From Aeriscardovia sp. (lineage in GTDB: Bacteria > Actinomycetota > Actinomycetes > Actinomycetales > Bifidobacteriaceae): a DNA stretch of 64,000 bases. Below the pieces are notes generated by a model. It was not told the origin of the DNA. It was given only the letters and a program-made list of their open reading frames with translations, and made no database searches. The stretch covers positions 1 to 64,000 of the forward strand of contig JAFPUC010000008.1 of NCBI GenBank assembly GCA_017413255.1. The letters are read 5' to 3'. Each line of letters starts with the position of its first letter. Position 1 is the stretch's first letter. This document shows positions 16,958 through 25,791 of this stretch, in pieces. Position numbers and translations under genes: made by a program.

Positions 16958-18007
16958 CTAAACGGCACTTTCAACCAAGTCTACCAGTATCTGCTCGTAA
17001 CTTATGCCGAGGTTTTGCCAGGCAAGAGGATACATGGAAACTTCCGTAAAGCCCGGCATGGTGTTGATTTCGTTTACAAGGACCTGCCCGTCTCCCTTTA
17101 GGAAGAAGTCCACCCTCATAAGTTCTCTTCCGTCCACCGCTTCAAAGGCCTTAACGGCTTGGCTTCGGATGCTTTCCCTGTCTTTTTCATCCAGATCCGC
17201 CGGAATTTGAACGCGGCAAAGCGAGGGGTTTACGTACTTTGCCTCATAGTCGTAGAAAGCGGCGGATTGGTGGATAATTTCTCCCGGGAGGGCCGCCACA
17301 GGCTCTTCTCCCTTCCTCTGGAGAACCGCGCACTCGATTTCCCTTCCCTTTATCCCCTCTTCGACCAAAATCCTCCAGCTGACCTTTGAAGCTTCCCGGA
17401 TGGCGGCCTCCAGATCTTCCTTTTTTTCTACTTTGCCTACCCCTACGCTCGACCCTCCCCATGCAGGCTTTACAAACACGGGCCAGCCTATCTTTTCTTT
17501 TTCCAGCTCCTTTAAGATGGCGGAAACATCCGGGGAGCGCCTGGAATCCAGCGTTATTCCGGGGGCCACCTTCAGGCCTGAAGCCTTCAAAATCAACTTC
17601 GCGTAGTGCTTGTCCATGCAGGCGGCCGAGGCGAAGATGCCGCATCCGACATAGGGAAGGGAGCAGGTTTCCAAAAAGCCCTGCACCGCCCCGTCTTCTC
17701 CGCCCAGGCCGTGAAGCACGGGAAAGACTACGTCAATGCCCAGCTTTTTTTCTCCCGCCCAAAGGCCGCATCCCGGCTTTAGAGAGATTTCTTCTCTGCC
17801 TTCAGGCCTTATTTCGGGCATGCTCTTAAGGTTCCACGAGCACATTTCTTCCAGGGAAACAGACACCCATTTCCCTTCCCGGGTTATGCCCACGGGAACT
17901 ATACGGTAATCTTCTTTAAGAGTTTTTGCCACGCCTGCTGCCGATACGCAGGAAATCGAATGCTCCCCGCTTTTCCCTCCGCATAGGATCGCTACTGTCT
18001 TTTTCAT
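16958..18007 (-). CDS. ddl: D-alanine--D-alanine ligase
   Basis: ATP-grasp enzyme that makes D-Ala-D-Ala for peptidoglycan precursors. The 349 residues contain the N-terminal CGGKSGEHSISCVSA, PVLHGLGGEDGAVQG (substrate loop), the ATP-grasp core VFVKPAWGGSSVGVGKV, GREIECAVL and the Mg2+-binding VNEINTMPGFTEVSMYP. The omega-loop reads FYDYEAKY with Tyr rather than Phe, which indicates D-Ala-D-Ala rather than D-Ala-D-Lac synthesis, so intrinsic vancomycin resistance is not expected from this gene. The start overlaps the gpsA stop by 4 bases. Confidence 0.95.
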   Translation of the reverse strand: MKKTVAILCGGKSGEHSISCVSAAGVAKTLKEDYRIVPVGITREGKWVSVSLEEMCSWNLKSMPEIRPEGREEISLKPGCGLWAGEKKLGIDVVFPVLHGLGGEDGAVQGFLETCSLPYVGCGIFASAACMDKHYAKLILKASGLKVAPGITLDSRRSPDVSAILKELEKEKIGWPVFVKPAWGGSSVGVGKVEKKEDLEAAIREASKVSWRILVEEGIKGREIECAVLQRKGEEPVAALPGEIIHQSAAFYDYEAKYVNPSLCRVQIPADLDEKDRESIRSQAVKAFEAVDGRELMRVDFFLKGDGQVLVNEINTMPGFTEVSMYPLAWQNLGISYEQILVDLVESAV

Positions 18008-18987
18008 GCTGTTTCTCCCGCCACTTTGGAAAATAGGGCGGTAAAGTCGGATTTGCCCTCCATCGCCTCTTTTAGCGCCCCCGCCAGGGGCATAGGCGAA
18101 TCGTATTTTTCAGAAAGGGCGAGAGCCGAATCTATGGTGTCTTTACCTTCGGTTACGCCCTTAACCCCCCTGGCCGCCTCTTCCACGTTTATTCCAAGGC
18201 CCAGCCTGTAGCCCAAAGAAAAGTTCCGGCTGAGCCGGCTTGAGGCTGTACACACAAGGTCTCCCACTCCTGCCACCCCTTCCATGGTTTCTGCCCTTCC
18301 TCCCAGTTTTAAGGACAGGGCCTCTATTTCGGAAAGGGCCGCAGAAATTAAGACCGCAGCCGTATTTTGGCCGTACCCCGCCCCTGCGGCCATTCCGCAG
18401 GCTATTGCCGCCACGTTTTTAAGCGCTCCCCACACCTGAAGCCCTATGGGATCGGATGAATCGGAGACAAAGTAATAGGGATTTGAAAAAGTTTTCGCCA
18501 GATCAGCCGCCCGCTTGTTTGTGCCTGCCACTTGGGCTGCAGCGGGTTCCTCTTTTGCCAAAAGGGCCGCAAGGTTGGGGCCTCCAAGGGCAAAAACGCG
18601 GTCGGAAGGTACGCGCAGGCACTCTTCTATTACCTGTGTGGGAAGTTTCCCGCTTCCTTTTTCCATCCCCTTGCTTAAAGAAACGACGGGGGCATCGGAT
18701 GATTCCATAAAGGGGGCGAAAGCGGGAAGGGCGCTTCTTAGAGACTGGCAGGGGAGGGCAGAGACCACGATTTCACCCCACGAGATGTCTTTGGGGTTTT
18801 TCGTCGCCTGGATTTCTTCGGGAAGCAAAACTGATTTAAGATAGGCGTGGTTTGTATGGTTGGAGTTTATCTCCTCTGCTACATCCTCTTCCCTTGTCCA
18901 CAGCAGAACTTCGTTTCCCGCATCCGCGCAGATCTTTGCAAAGCAGGTGCCCCATGCCCCGCAGCCTATGATTGCGATTTTGCTCAT
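18004..18987 (-). CDS. gpsA: Glycerol-3-phosphate dehydrogenase [NAD(P)+]
   Basis: Reduces dihydroxyacetone phosphate to sn-glycerol 3-phosphate for phospholipid synthesis. The start is taken at ATG 18985-18987 (MSKIAIIGCGAWG), which has GAGAGGAAG just upstream and leaves the Rossmann motif IGCGAWGTCFA at the N-terminus; an in-frame upstream start would add 16 unconserved residues inside plsC. The 327 residues include VSLSKGMEKGSGKL, ALGGPNLA, the catalytic Lys in WGALKNVAAIACGMAAG and GVAGVGDLVCTASS. It overlaps plsC (ATGA) and ddl, forming a tight murA-plsC-gpsA-ddl series. Confidence 0.95.
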   Translation of the reverse strand: MSKIAIIGCGAWGTCFAKICADAGNEVLLWTREEDVAEEINSNHTNHAYLKSVLLPEEIQATKNPKDISWGEIVVSALPCQSLRSALPAFAPFMESSDAPVVSLSKGMEKGSGKLPTQVIEECLRVPSDRVFALGGPNLAALLAKEEPAAAQVAGTNKRAADLAKTFSNPYYFVSDSSDPIGLQVWGALKNVAAIACGMAAGAGYGQNTAAVLISAALSEIEALSLKLGGRAETMEGVAGVGDLVCTASSRLSRNFSLGYRLGLGINVEEAARGVKGVTEGKDTIDSALALSEKYDSPMPLAGALKEAMEGKSDFTALFSKVAGETA

Positions 18988-19880
18988 TTTTCTTCCTCTC
19001 CTAAGGGATGGCGCGAAGAGGTGTGGTAGTCCCAAACCCCTGCCGCAGGGGGCTTTTCCCCTCGAATTTCGCCTTCCACTTTTTCCATAACCCTGTGTAC
19101 TCGCCTGTTAAGTTCCAAGGCTACTTCCTTTGGGGGCTCCTGCCAGTCGCCCTGAAGAAGGTCTGCGTAGTCTATTGGGGGAGTTATGGCTAAGACCACG
19201 TTTTTCCTTGGGAAGGGGCAAAAGTTGCGAATTGACGCGGCCCCCCATGTGACGGCTACCAGGATTGGAATGGGCGAGCCCAGCTTCTTGGAGGCGGTCA
19301 GAGCGATTTCGGCCATGCCCAGTTTAAAAGTCATCGGCCACTTGTCGGGGTCCCGGGTAAGGGTGCCCTCGGGCCAAATCGAGAGGGGCTGGCCGGCCAG
19401 CAGAGACTTTATGGAATCGGATTCTATTTCCTTCATCTCTCCGCTTCTCCTCCTCACCGGCTGCATGGCCAGGGCTGAAAGCCACTTGCCTATGAAAGGC
19501 CAGCGGAGGATTTCAGCCTTGGCCATAAAGCGGGGATAGCGGCCGAGGTTGTGCATGCAGCCCATGGGAATTAGCACATCCAGCTGGGTGATGTGGGTGT
19601 TGGCCAAAATGAAAACTCCCTCCTCGGGCACGTTCTCAATGCCCCAGCAGTACACTTTCGCCCTCGCCCTCACAAAGGCCATGGCGGCGGCCATCAGCTT
19701 TTTTTCCACGGGCAAATTGACGTAGGAGGCATCCAACGGGCAGGGCTGCCTTAAAAACCCTCCCCCGCATAGCTTCCTTGTAGGGTCTATCAGCCTGTGC
19801 TTCTTTGATAAAAGAGCCACCTGCCTGTTTCTTAAGTGCGGGATGAGGTGGAAAGGGGAGGGTTTTCCCGGAGAAGTCAT
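18984..19880 (-). CDS. plsC: 1-acyl-sn-glycerol-3-phosphate acyltransferase
   Basis: Adds the second acyl chain in phosphatidic acid synthesis. It acts at the inner face of the membrane directly after GpsA and PlsY/PlsB. The 298 residues have the catalytic His-x4-Asp in NTHITQLD (about 112-119), the KAEILRWPFIGKWL block and IWPEGTLTRD (motif III). An N-terminal 60-residue stretch before the domain and a C-terminal Glu-rich tail are lineage-specific. The final ATGA couples it to gpsA, which matches their consecutive steps. Confidence 0.88.
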   Translation of the reverse strand: MTSPGKPSPFHLIPHLRNRQVALLSKKHRLIDPTRKLCGGGFLRQPCPLDASYVNLPVEKKLMAAAMAFVRARAKVYCWGIENVPEEGVFILANTHITQLDVLIPMGCMHNLGRYPRFMAKAEILRWPFIGKWLSALAMQPVRRRSGEMKEIESDSIKSLLAGQPLSIWPEGTLTRDPDKWPMTFKLGMAEIALTASKKLGSPIPILVAVTWGAASIRNFCPFPRKNVVLAITPPIDYADLLQGDWQEPPKEVALELNRRVHRVMEKVEGEIRGEKPPAAGVWDYHTSSRHPLGEEEK

Positions 19881-19899
19881 GCCAACCTTTCTCTTGAGA

Positions 19900-21249
19900 T
19901 CAATTTATCCTGGCTCCCAGGGCTTCCAGTTTCTTCCTGAAGTTTTCATATCCCCTGTCAATCAGGGAAATGCCGTGGATGCGCGACTGCCCTTCCGCAA
20001 CCAAGGCGCCTATCACATGGCTAAAGCCGCCTCGGATATCGGGGATGTCGATATCGGCCCCGTGAAGCGGGGTGGGCCCGAAAATGACGGCAGAGTGCAC
20101 AAACCCCCTGTGCCCGAACCTGCAGGGAAGGGAACCCAGACACTCGCTGTAAAGCTGGATTACGGCACCCATTTTCACCAGGGTGTCGGTAAAGCCGAAG
20201 CGGTTCTCATACACCGTCTCGTGCACGATGCTAAGGCCCTTGGCCTGCGTCAGGGCGCAAACGAGCGGTGGCTGCCAGTCGGTCATAAAGCCGGGGTGCA
20301 CATCCGTTTCAAGGGCTATGGGGTTTAGGTCCCCTCCCGGGTGCCAGAAGCGGATCCCGTCGTCTTGCACGTCGAACTTTCCCCCGATTTTGCGGTAGAC
20401 GTTCAAGTAGGTCATCATGGTGGACTGCTGGGCCCCGCGGATGAAGATGTCTCCCTTGGTGGCCAAAGCGGCCGAGGCCCACGAGGCCACTTCTATCCTG
20501 TCGGTCTGGGCCTTAAAGGTGAAGGGCTGGAGGCTTTCCACCCCGTTCACCCTTATGGTCCTGTCGACATCTACCGCTATCAGGGCGCCCATCCTCTGAA
20601 GCACCGCTACGAGGTCCATGATCTCGGGTTCTATGGCGGCGCCCGAAATCTCGGTCTTCCCCTCGGCTTCCACGGATGTCAAAAGAGCCTGCTCCGTTGC
20701 CCCTACTGAGGGGTAAGGAAGGTGAATCATTGCTCCCTTTAGGCCGTGCGGGGCCTTAAGCTCTATGCTTCCATTTTCGTTTTCGGTTATTTCGGCTCCG
20801 AGTTGCTTTAGTATCGAAAGGTGAAAGTTTACGGGCCTTTTACCTATCTGGTCTCCTCCAAGGGAAGGAATGAAGGCCCTGCCCAGCCTTTGGAGCAGAG
20901 GGCCTGCAAAGAGGATGGGGATTCTGGAAGACCCGGCAAGAGTGTGAACGTCGGCTATGTCGGCGACGGAAATTGAAGAGGCGTCTATTTTGACAGTCCC
21001 TGCTTCTTTGTCCACCTCGGTCTTGGCCCCGTGCAGACGCAGCAAATCGGAAACCACCCTAACATCTTTTATATCGGGGACGTTTTGTACCACCGATTCC
21101 CCCGGGGCCAGAAGGGAGGCAACCATTGCCTTGCTTACAAAATTCTTGGCCCCCCTCACGCATATTTCGCCCTTCAAGGGCTCTCCTCCCCATACGGTCA
21201 GGATGTCTTCTTCCTGGAGAGGCTGAGGCTGTTTAAAGCTTGTATTCAT
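19900..21249 (-). CDS. murA: UDP-N-acetylglucosamine 1-carboxyvinyltransferase, fosfomycin-insensitive type
   Basis: First committed step of peptidoglycan synthesis: transfers enolpyruvate from PEP to UDP-GlcNAc. The 449 residues include the catalytic Lys-Asn pair in RGAKNFVSKA, VGATEQALLTSV (normally VGATENALLAA) and RGGFSHVIGALVAEG. The active-site loop that carries Cys115 in E. coli reads SLGGDQIGKRPVNFH, so Cys is Asp, as in Mycobacterium and Chlamydia; known C-to-D enzymes are active and fosfomycin-resistant. The ATG at 21247-21249 has no Shine-Dalgarno but lies 7 nt after GATAAT, suggesting a leaderless mRNA. A decayed copy of its 5' end lies at 28460-28736. Confidence 0.94.
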   Translation of the reverse strand: MNTSFKQPQPLQEEDILTVWGGEPLKGEICVRGAKNFVSKAMVASLLAPGESVVQNVPDIKDVRVVSDLLRLHGAKTEVDKEAGTVKIDASSISVADIADVHTLAGSSRIPILFAGPLLQRLGRAFIPSLGGDQIGKRPVNFHLSILKQLGAEITENENGSIELKAPHGLKGAMIHLPYPSVGATEQALLTSVEAEGKTEISGAAIEPEIMDLVAVLQRMGALIAVDVDRTIRVNGVESLQPFTFKAQTDRIEVASWASAALATKGDIFIRGAQQSTMMTYLNVYRKIGGKFDVQDDGIRFWHPGGDLNPIALETDVHPGFMTDWQPPLVCALTQAKGLSIVHETVYENRFGFTDTLVKMGAVIQLYSECLGSLPCRFGHRGFVHSAVIFGPTPLHGADIDIPDIRGGFSHVIGALVAEGQSRIHGISLIDRGYENFRKKLEALGARIN

Positions 21250-21256
21250 ACTTGTG

Positions 21257-21262
21257 ATTATC
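21257..21262 (-). promoter_or_regulatory. Probable -10 box of a leaderless murA promoter
   Basis: On the minus strand GTGAGATAATC places a near-consensus -10 hexamer GATAAT 7 nt before the murA ATG. A transcript from it would start at or within a base or two of the ATG. The same GATAAT-to-ATG spacing is kept in the decayed second copy at about 28743-28750. Confidence 0.45.
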
Positions 21263-21867
21263 TCACAGCGGGGTAAAAATAGGCTCTCTTTACCGCGATC
21301 GCAGAAATTGTGAATAATACTTCCTGACTTGACTTCTCAAATTAAACATAAGCCAGAATTTAACTATCAAAACTGTAAATCAATGGGCGTCAAATGGGTT
21401 GATAGTTGGGCGGAGCCTGCAGGATGAAAAAAGTAAATACAATTTTGCCATCAGTACTAGAAAAAGATCCCGGCATCATTTGGGGTACCACAAACCTTGA
21501 TGAAAAGAGCTTTTAACTTTCTTTAAATATGCTTCAAACATGTGTTAGCAATCCAATAAAAAATCCCGGCCTTTTAAACCGTGCAACCGATGCCCTCACA
21601 TTCTCTACCCTGCTACGGGGGTTTTACTGGATTAAACAGGCAGAACATAAAATGCGTTCAATGGACTCAAATACTAAACTGGACCAAGTAGAAAAAATAC
21701 CCAGCCTATGATTCTCGCTCTGGCACCGCGCAAATCCGGTGGAAAAGAACTGCTGGCCTCCCACCCTCGATCCCACTCTGAACTAGGGTGTTTTTGTTCT
21801 CCATAAAAACTAAGACGGAATCCACTATTCTTTCTCGCTCATCCCGTTTGCCCTTAAAGGATGCAGC
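21263..21867. other. Intergenic region between murA and the type IIG R-M gene
   Basis: About 600 bp without a convincing gene. The first 50 bp match the upstream flank of the murA fragment at 28751-28800. A possible 30-codon reading frame at 21424-21516 (MKKVNTILPSVLEKDPGIIW at its start) follows GCAGG but has no recognised relative. A 10-base echo of the tRNA-Gln 3' end (TTGGGGTACC) lies at 21480-21489. On the minus strand the frame of the R-M gene stays open for about 54 codons past its TAG stop. Confidence 0.4.
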
Positions 21868-24762
21868 CTAGCCTTCTTTTTTGGAAGTCATTTGTTGATA
21901 GGCTTCTAGCAGCACTCTCCACCTCTCTCCTTTTGTGAGAAACTTTTTCGGGGTAAATAGCGCGTCCACCGCTTTATCAAGCTTTTCATGGGCCTTGCGC
22001 AAACTTGGCGGCATATATTGAGGATCGTATATGCGCCTAAGCGTAACTCCCTTTTTCTTTTGCTCCGAGCGCACAGTAAGTACATCCGCCCCTCGCTCTA
22101 TAATCAAATTTCTTTGATTGTCTGTAATATCTGGAAAAGGGAAGGTGTTCCACACCTGCGTATTGCCAAAATTGTGACTCAGGCCAAATCTCCCCCCTAC
22201 CAAGTCTTGCCATGCCTTAAACATAGCGCTCTCAACCACTGGAAATGCCAATTCATTTGATTCTTCTACCACGTACAGTTTGTTGCTGAACACTACCCGC
22301 TGCGGCAAAAACCCGGCTGCAAAATATTCCCTGATGGGAGTGAAAACCTCAGGGATGGCTAATGTTGCTTCATGGCTTGTAGGTTCTACAATTTCCTGGA
22401 AGCAATATGGAGTAGCGGCGGCGCGCCTTGTTGCAGCTTTTGTAGATTTCAGCCTGTATTTTCTAACGATTTCTAGCCTGTTTTTTAAAAACTTGCTCTT
22501 TTCAATTTGAGATGCCAATCCGTCTCTTTCATAAATTTCAGGTGTGATCCACAGGCACCAGCGTTTCTTACCAGACGCAAGCTGTTCTGCCCCGAAATAA
22601 GGAAGCACGTACTTGGAGGCCACAAGATCTTTATCAGCTTCTGCTTTTGCAGATTCGTTTTCCAGCACCAGTCCTCCGCCATCTGCAGGTTTGCAGCCCA
22701 TGCAGCATTGGGGAAGCTGGGAGAGAGGAGAGGCTTCCTCTTTAACGAATACAGTCGGGAGATCGTCGAGGTACTGGGAAATGTTTTCAACCTCCCTAAA
22801 AGCTCCGCATTCCCCGCTGTCTTTATCCCACAAATGGTAGGGAGGCTTGCAGTCTTGGGCCATTCCGGCTATCACCGCCGCTACTGAAACTTTTGGCCTG
22901 TCCCATTTAAAGGGGGGATAGGCAAAAAAGATTTTCCAACCCATATTGAAAATCGGCTCAAAAAGCGGAGTGACTTGGTTGCCTTCTACAATCGAACTTG
23001 TGGTAACAAAGGAAAACCGTGCCCCAGAACCGTTCAAAAAATCAGCAGCCTTGTAAAGCCATGCTGTACAGTAGTCAAATCTCCCGCAGTAGTTTCTTCC
23101 CCACACTGATTTCAGGTCTTTTTTCTGGGTGTCATCCATATTGCTGTATCCCCTATAGGGAGGATTTCCAAAAACGTAGAGTGCTGCGGAGGGTTTTACG
23201 ATCTCTCCCCAGTCGGTTTCAAGAGAATTTTTTCCCCCGACAATGCCTTGAACTTCATATTTCAAGGGCAAAAATCTAGGAGGGAGGGAAGAAGACCGGA
23301 AACGCGAATAACTCCTTTTTAAAGCCTGCTCGCGGGCTATGTAGAGCGAAGTTCTGGCTATCATTGCAGCATATTTGTCCAGTTCAATTCCATGAAACTG
23401 GGATAGGGAAACTTTAACCTCCTGATCCAGATCGTGGGCAGTCTCATTTTCCAGCTCTATCACGTCATCTTCCAGGTTCCTAAGCTCCCAGAAAGATTCA
23501 ATTAGGAATGCTCCGCTGCCGCAAGCCGGATCAAAAAACTGCAAACTTCCCAGCTTTTCATGAAAGCACTTCAACCTTTTCTGTTTTTCCTCGTAATTTT
23601 CGATTTTTTCAATTCTGCTCAATTCCGCTCTTAAATGGCTCATAAATAAAGGTTCTATGACTTTTTGTATGTTCTCCCTTGAGGTGTTGTACATCCCGTT
23701 TTCGCGCCGATATTCGCCTTTAAAAGCCTGGTCCATAATCATACCGAAAACGGAAATGTCAATGCGGTCCCAATCTTCAGTTCCAAGCACAAAATCTTTC
23801 AAAACACCGTAGACTGAGGCGGGAAAGGCTGGAAAAGTATTAATTTCTTCCCCGTTAAAGTCCTTAGAACTAAAAAGTTCCCCATCCACATAGGGGAAAC
23901 TGCGCAGAGATTCCCGTATTCCGGCTAAGGCTCGATCGCGGCGATCCTTAATGTTTAGGCATTTGAATAGCATCATGAGATCTGAAGAAAGGCGCGATCC
24001 ATCTGTGCCGTCAAGAAAAGACTCAAAATCGTGGTTTGGAAAGATTGCGCCCAATTTGTCCGAGGTGCTGTTTGCAAAGAGAAGGAAGACTATCCGCATT
24101 ATAATAAGCGGTATTTCATCTTCATACTTCTTTCTGTCTTCTTCGCTTAAATCCGGGTCTTCCTCAATACCCTTGCGCAGGCTTTGATAGAGACCGTCAA
24201 TCTTATCTGCGATCTTCTGAGTGCCTTCAGGATCTAGAATTGAAAATCCTTCTTCAGGTTTCTCTCCCTCCTTGAATAATCTTTCAAAGAGATCAAGTCT
24301 TTGAGGCATTTCTTCCCAAGAGCACTCTGCATAAAATCTCCCATTGAGCCCTTCAGGGGTGTCCAAATCATAGAACCGGAACACATCAAAATTAGAAGTG
24401 ACTATAATTGGAACCTTTTCCCAGTCAGGAAGGTCATCATGGTACTCTCTGGCCTGTTCAAAAGGAGTGAGTTTTGGTTTGCCAGCCCCCCTGCTTTCGG
24501 GCTTGTCTAAATCCATTCCAGGTTTTTTCTGCTCAACTATAAAGCCGTATTTTTGCGAATAAACGTCAGAAAAACCTCCCTTGACTGTCTCCTTTTCAAA
24601 TTCCAATCCCTTGTGCGTCCCTGCAAAGAGATCTGCAAGGTCTATCCACAAAACCTGGTAAAGCGGCCGCTCGCGCTCGCTCTTATTTTCAGTTTTCCAA
24701 TTCCTTACAAAGCTTTCTACTCTTTCTTGCAAAGGCTTTTCAGCTGAAAACAAGTCATCCAT
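21868..24762 (-). CDS. Type IIG/IIL restriction-modification enzyme (MmeI-like)
   Basis: A single 964-residue polypeptide combining nuclease and adenine methyltransferase. The N-terminus has an MmeI-type nuclease block: SDVYSQKYGFIVEQKKPGMD (PD-ExK: Asp, Glu-x-Lys), then VPIIVTSNFDVFRFYDLD. The methylase core has FFDPACGSGAFLIESF (SAM motif I, about 411-426) and VFGNPPYRGY (catalytic NPPY), so it makes N6-methyladenine. A target-recognition and C-terminal region follows (TPYCFQEIV, FGNTQVWNTFPFPDI, LDKAVDALF). The ATG at 24760 has GGGAGGA upstream. No separate specificity subunit is needed. It is divergent from the 287-residue gene. The recognition sequence cannot be read from the protein. 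Confidence 0.85.
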   Translation of the reverse strand: MDDLFSAEKPLQERVESFVRNWKTENKSERERPLYQVLWIDLADLFAGTHKGLEFEKETVKGGFSDVYSQKYGFIVEQKKPGMDLDKPESRGAGKPKLTPFEQAREYHDDLPDWEKVPIIVTSNFDVFRFYDLDTPEGLNGRFYAECSWEEMPQRLDLFERLFKEGEKPEEGFSILDPEGTQKIADKIDGLYQSLRKGIEEDPDLSEEDRKKYEDEIPLIIMRIVFLLFANSTSDKLGAIFPNHDFESFLDGTDGSRLSSDLMMLFKCLNIKDRRDRALAGIRESLRSFPYVDGELFSSKDFNGEEINTFPAFPASVYGVLKDFVLGTEDWDRIDISVFGMIMDQAFKGEYRRENGMYNTSRENIQKVIEPLFMSHLRAELSRIEKIENYEEKQKRLKCFHEKLGSLQFFDPACGSGAFLIESFWELRNLEDDVIELENETAHDLDQEVKVSLSQFHGIELDKYAAMIARTSLYIAREQALKRSYSRFRSSSLPPRFLPLKYEVQGIVGGKNSLETDWGEIVKPSAALYVFGNPPYRGYSNMDDTQKKDLKSVWGRNYCGRFDYCTAWLYKAADFLNGSGARFSFVTTSSIVEGNQVTPLFEPIFNMGWKIFFAYPPFKWDRPKVSVAAVIAGMAQDCKPPYHLWDKDSGECGAFREVENISQYLDDLPTVFVKEEASPLSQLPQCCMGCKPADGGGLVLENESAKAEADKDLVASKYVLPYFGAEQLASGKKRWCLWITPEIYERDGLASQIEKSKFLKNRLEIVRKYRLKSTKAATRRAAATPYCFQEIVEPTSHEATLAIPEVFTPIREYFAAGFLPQRVVFSNKLYVVEESNELAFPVVESAMFKAWQDLVGGRFGLSHNFGNTQVWNTFPFPDITDNQRNLIIERGADVLTVRSEQKKKGVTLRRIYDPQYMPPSLRKAHEKLDKAVDALFTPKKFLTKGERWRVLLEAYQQMTSKKEG

Positions 24763-24891
24763 AAGTCCTCCCTGCGTGAAGGGAAATAGTAACTAAGCAA
24801 TTTAAGAATTTATAGTATACAATTAGACACAATAAGAAAGCAAGAAAAGGCGGCTATTACGTCAAATAATCCACGCACAAACTTTCTAAAC

Positions 24892-25755
24892 ATGCAAGTT
24901 CCCCAGGTTCCCCAAATAACAGATAATGACTTTAAAGTTTTATGTTATCTGCATTATTTAGATTTAGATAAAGACAATGGTGATAAGACGATAGGGGTCC
25001 TTTTGGAAAATAACAAACTTGCAGTAAAGGCGCACGAAAGTTATGCATTTTGGGACGAAGCCCTGAACGGTCCAAATGCCGACATTAAAGATGGGAAAAC
25101 CGTTCTGCAGAATATGGATCCTGACAAACTAACTTCGGAAGAAGCTAGAAAAGCTATAAAAACTGATGATATTGAGTGGATTAAGAATCACTGGCGAAAC
25201 AGCGAGAATATACATCGAAATGGTGGGGGCAAGGAGCCTTGGTACGTCTTCGGTTTCGATGATGCTCCTCTTGTATGTGGAATTATCATAACGCTTGCTT
25301 TTAAGGCGCTATTCGAACTAACCAGACATTCAGATGGGGATGGACATTTTTCGGCTGGTATGTTGATGTGGTTTGTAAAATCACTTTCTGAGAAGACGAA
25401 AGACAAAATAAGGGCCGTTGGGGAAAAGTTCTTGGATGGCATAAAGGGTAACGATTCTAAGAAAATGAAGGATGCTCGAGGGGAAGCTAACAAGGCAATG
25501 AATCAGGAGCTTTTTGGAAAAGACGACCCTGAGGACGAGGAGATATACCAGAAACTTAAGGGTGATTTCTTAAAAAAGATAAAGACTCGTTTGTCTTTAG
25601 ATGATAGAGAATTGTCAACATGGATTATCAATGGTTTTGATGGTTTCCATACCTCTGAAGCTGTTCTTAAAGAGATGGAGGACAGGATGGATAGGCACTT
25701 TGCAGAAAAGTACCCCTACTCTGCAACTACTTCAGCTTTGGGCGCAGCGCATTAA
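24892..25755 (+). CDS. Unrecognised 287-residue protein beside the type IIG enzyme
   Basis: No family is recognised. The frame is long, with acceptable coding character. The N-terminal half is hydrophilic (QITDNDFKVLCYLHYLDLD, EEARKAIKTDDIEWIKNHW). One hydrophobic stretch at about residues 123-140 (DAPLVCGIIITLAFKALFEL) could be a single membrane segment. The C-terminal half is strongly charged and helical (KKMKDARGEANKAMNQELFG, KLKGDFLKKIKTRLSLDDRE). There is no obvious Shine-Dalgarno at ATG 24892, and the frame is open further upstream. It is divergent from the R-M gene across 129 bp and is AT-richer than the core genome, suggesting shared acquisition. Confidence 0.6.
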   Translation: MQVPQVPQITDNDFKVLCYLHYLDLDKDNGDKTIGVLLENNKLAVKAHESYAFWDEALNGPNADIKDGKTVLQNMDPDKLTSEEARKAIKTDDIEWIKNHWRNSENIHRNGGGKEPWYVFGFDDAPLVCGIIITLAFKALFELTRHSDGDGHFSAGMLMWFVKSLSEKTKDKIRAVGEKFLDGIKGNDSKKMKDARGEANKAMNQELFGKDDPEDEEIYQKLKGDFLKKIKTRLSLDDRELSTWIINGFDGFHTSEAVLKEMEDRMDRHFAEKYPYSATTSALGAAH

Positions 25756-25791
25756 TGGCAGATGGTCAAAGCAGGCAAAAAATAGAAGGCC

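Noticed and set aside
21480-21489. TTGGGGTACC echo of the tRNA-Gln 3' end (36038-36047), a possible attachment-site repeat
   Set aside because: Only 10 bases match and flanking bases differ. That is too short for a convincing att repeat in a 15-kb region, and no integrase is present.
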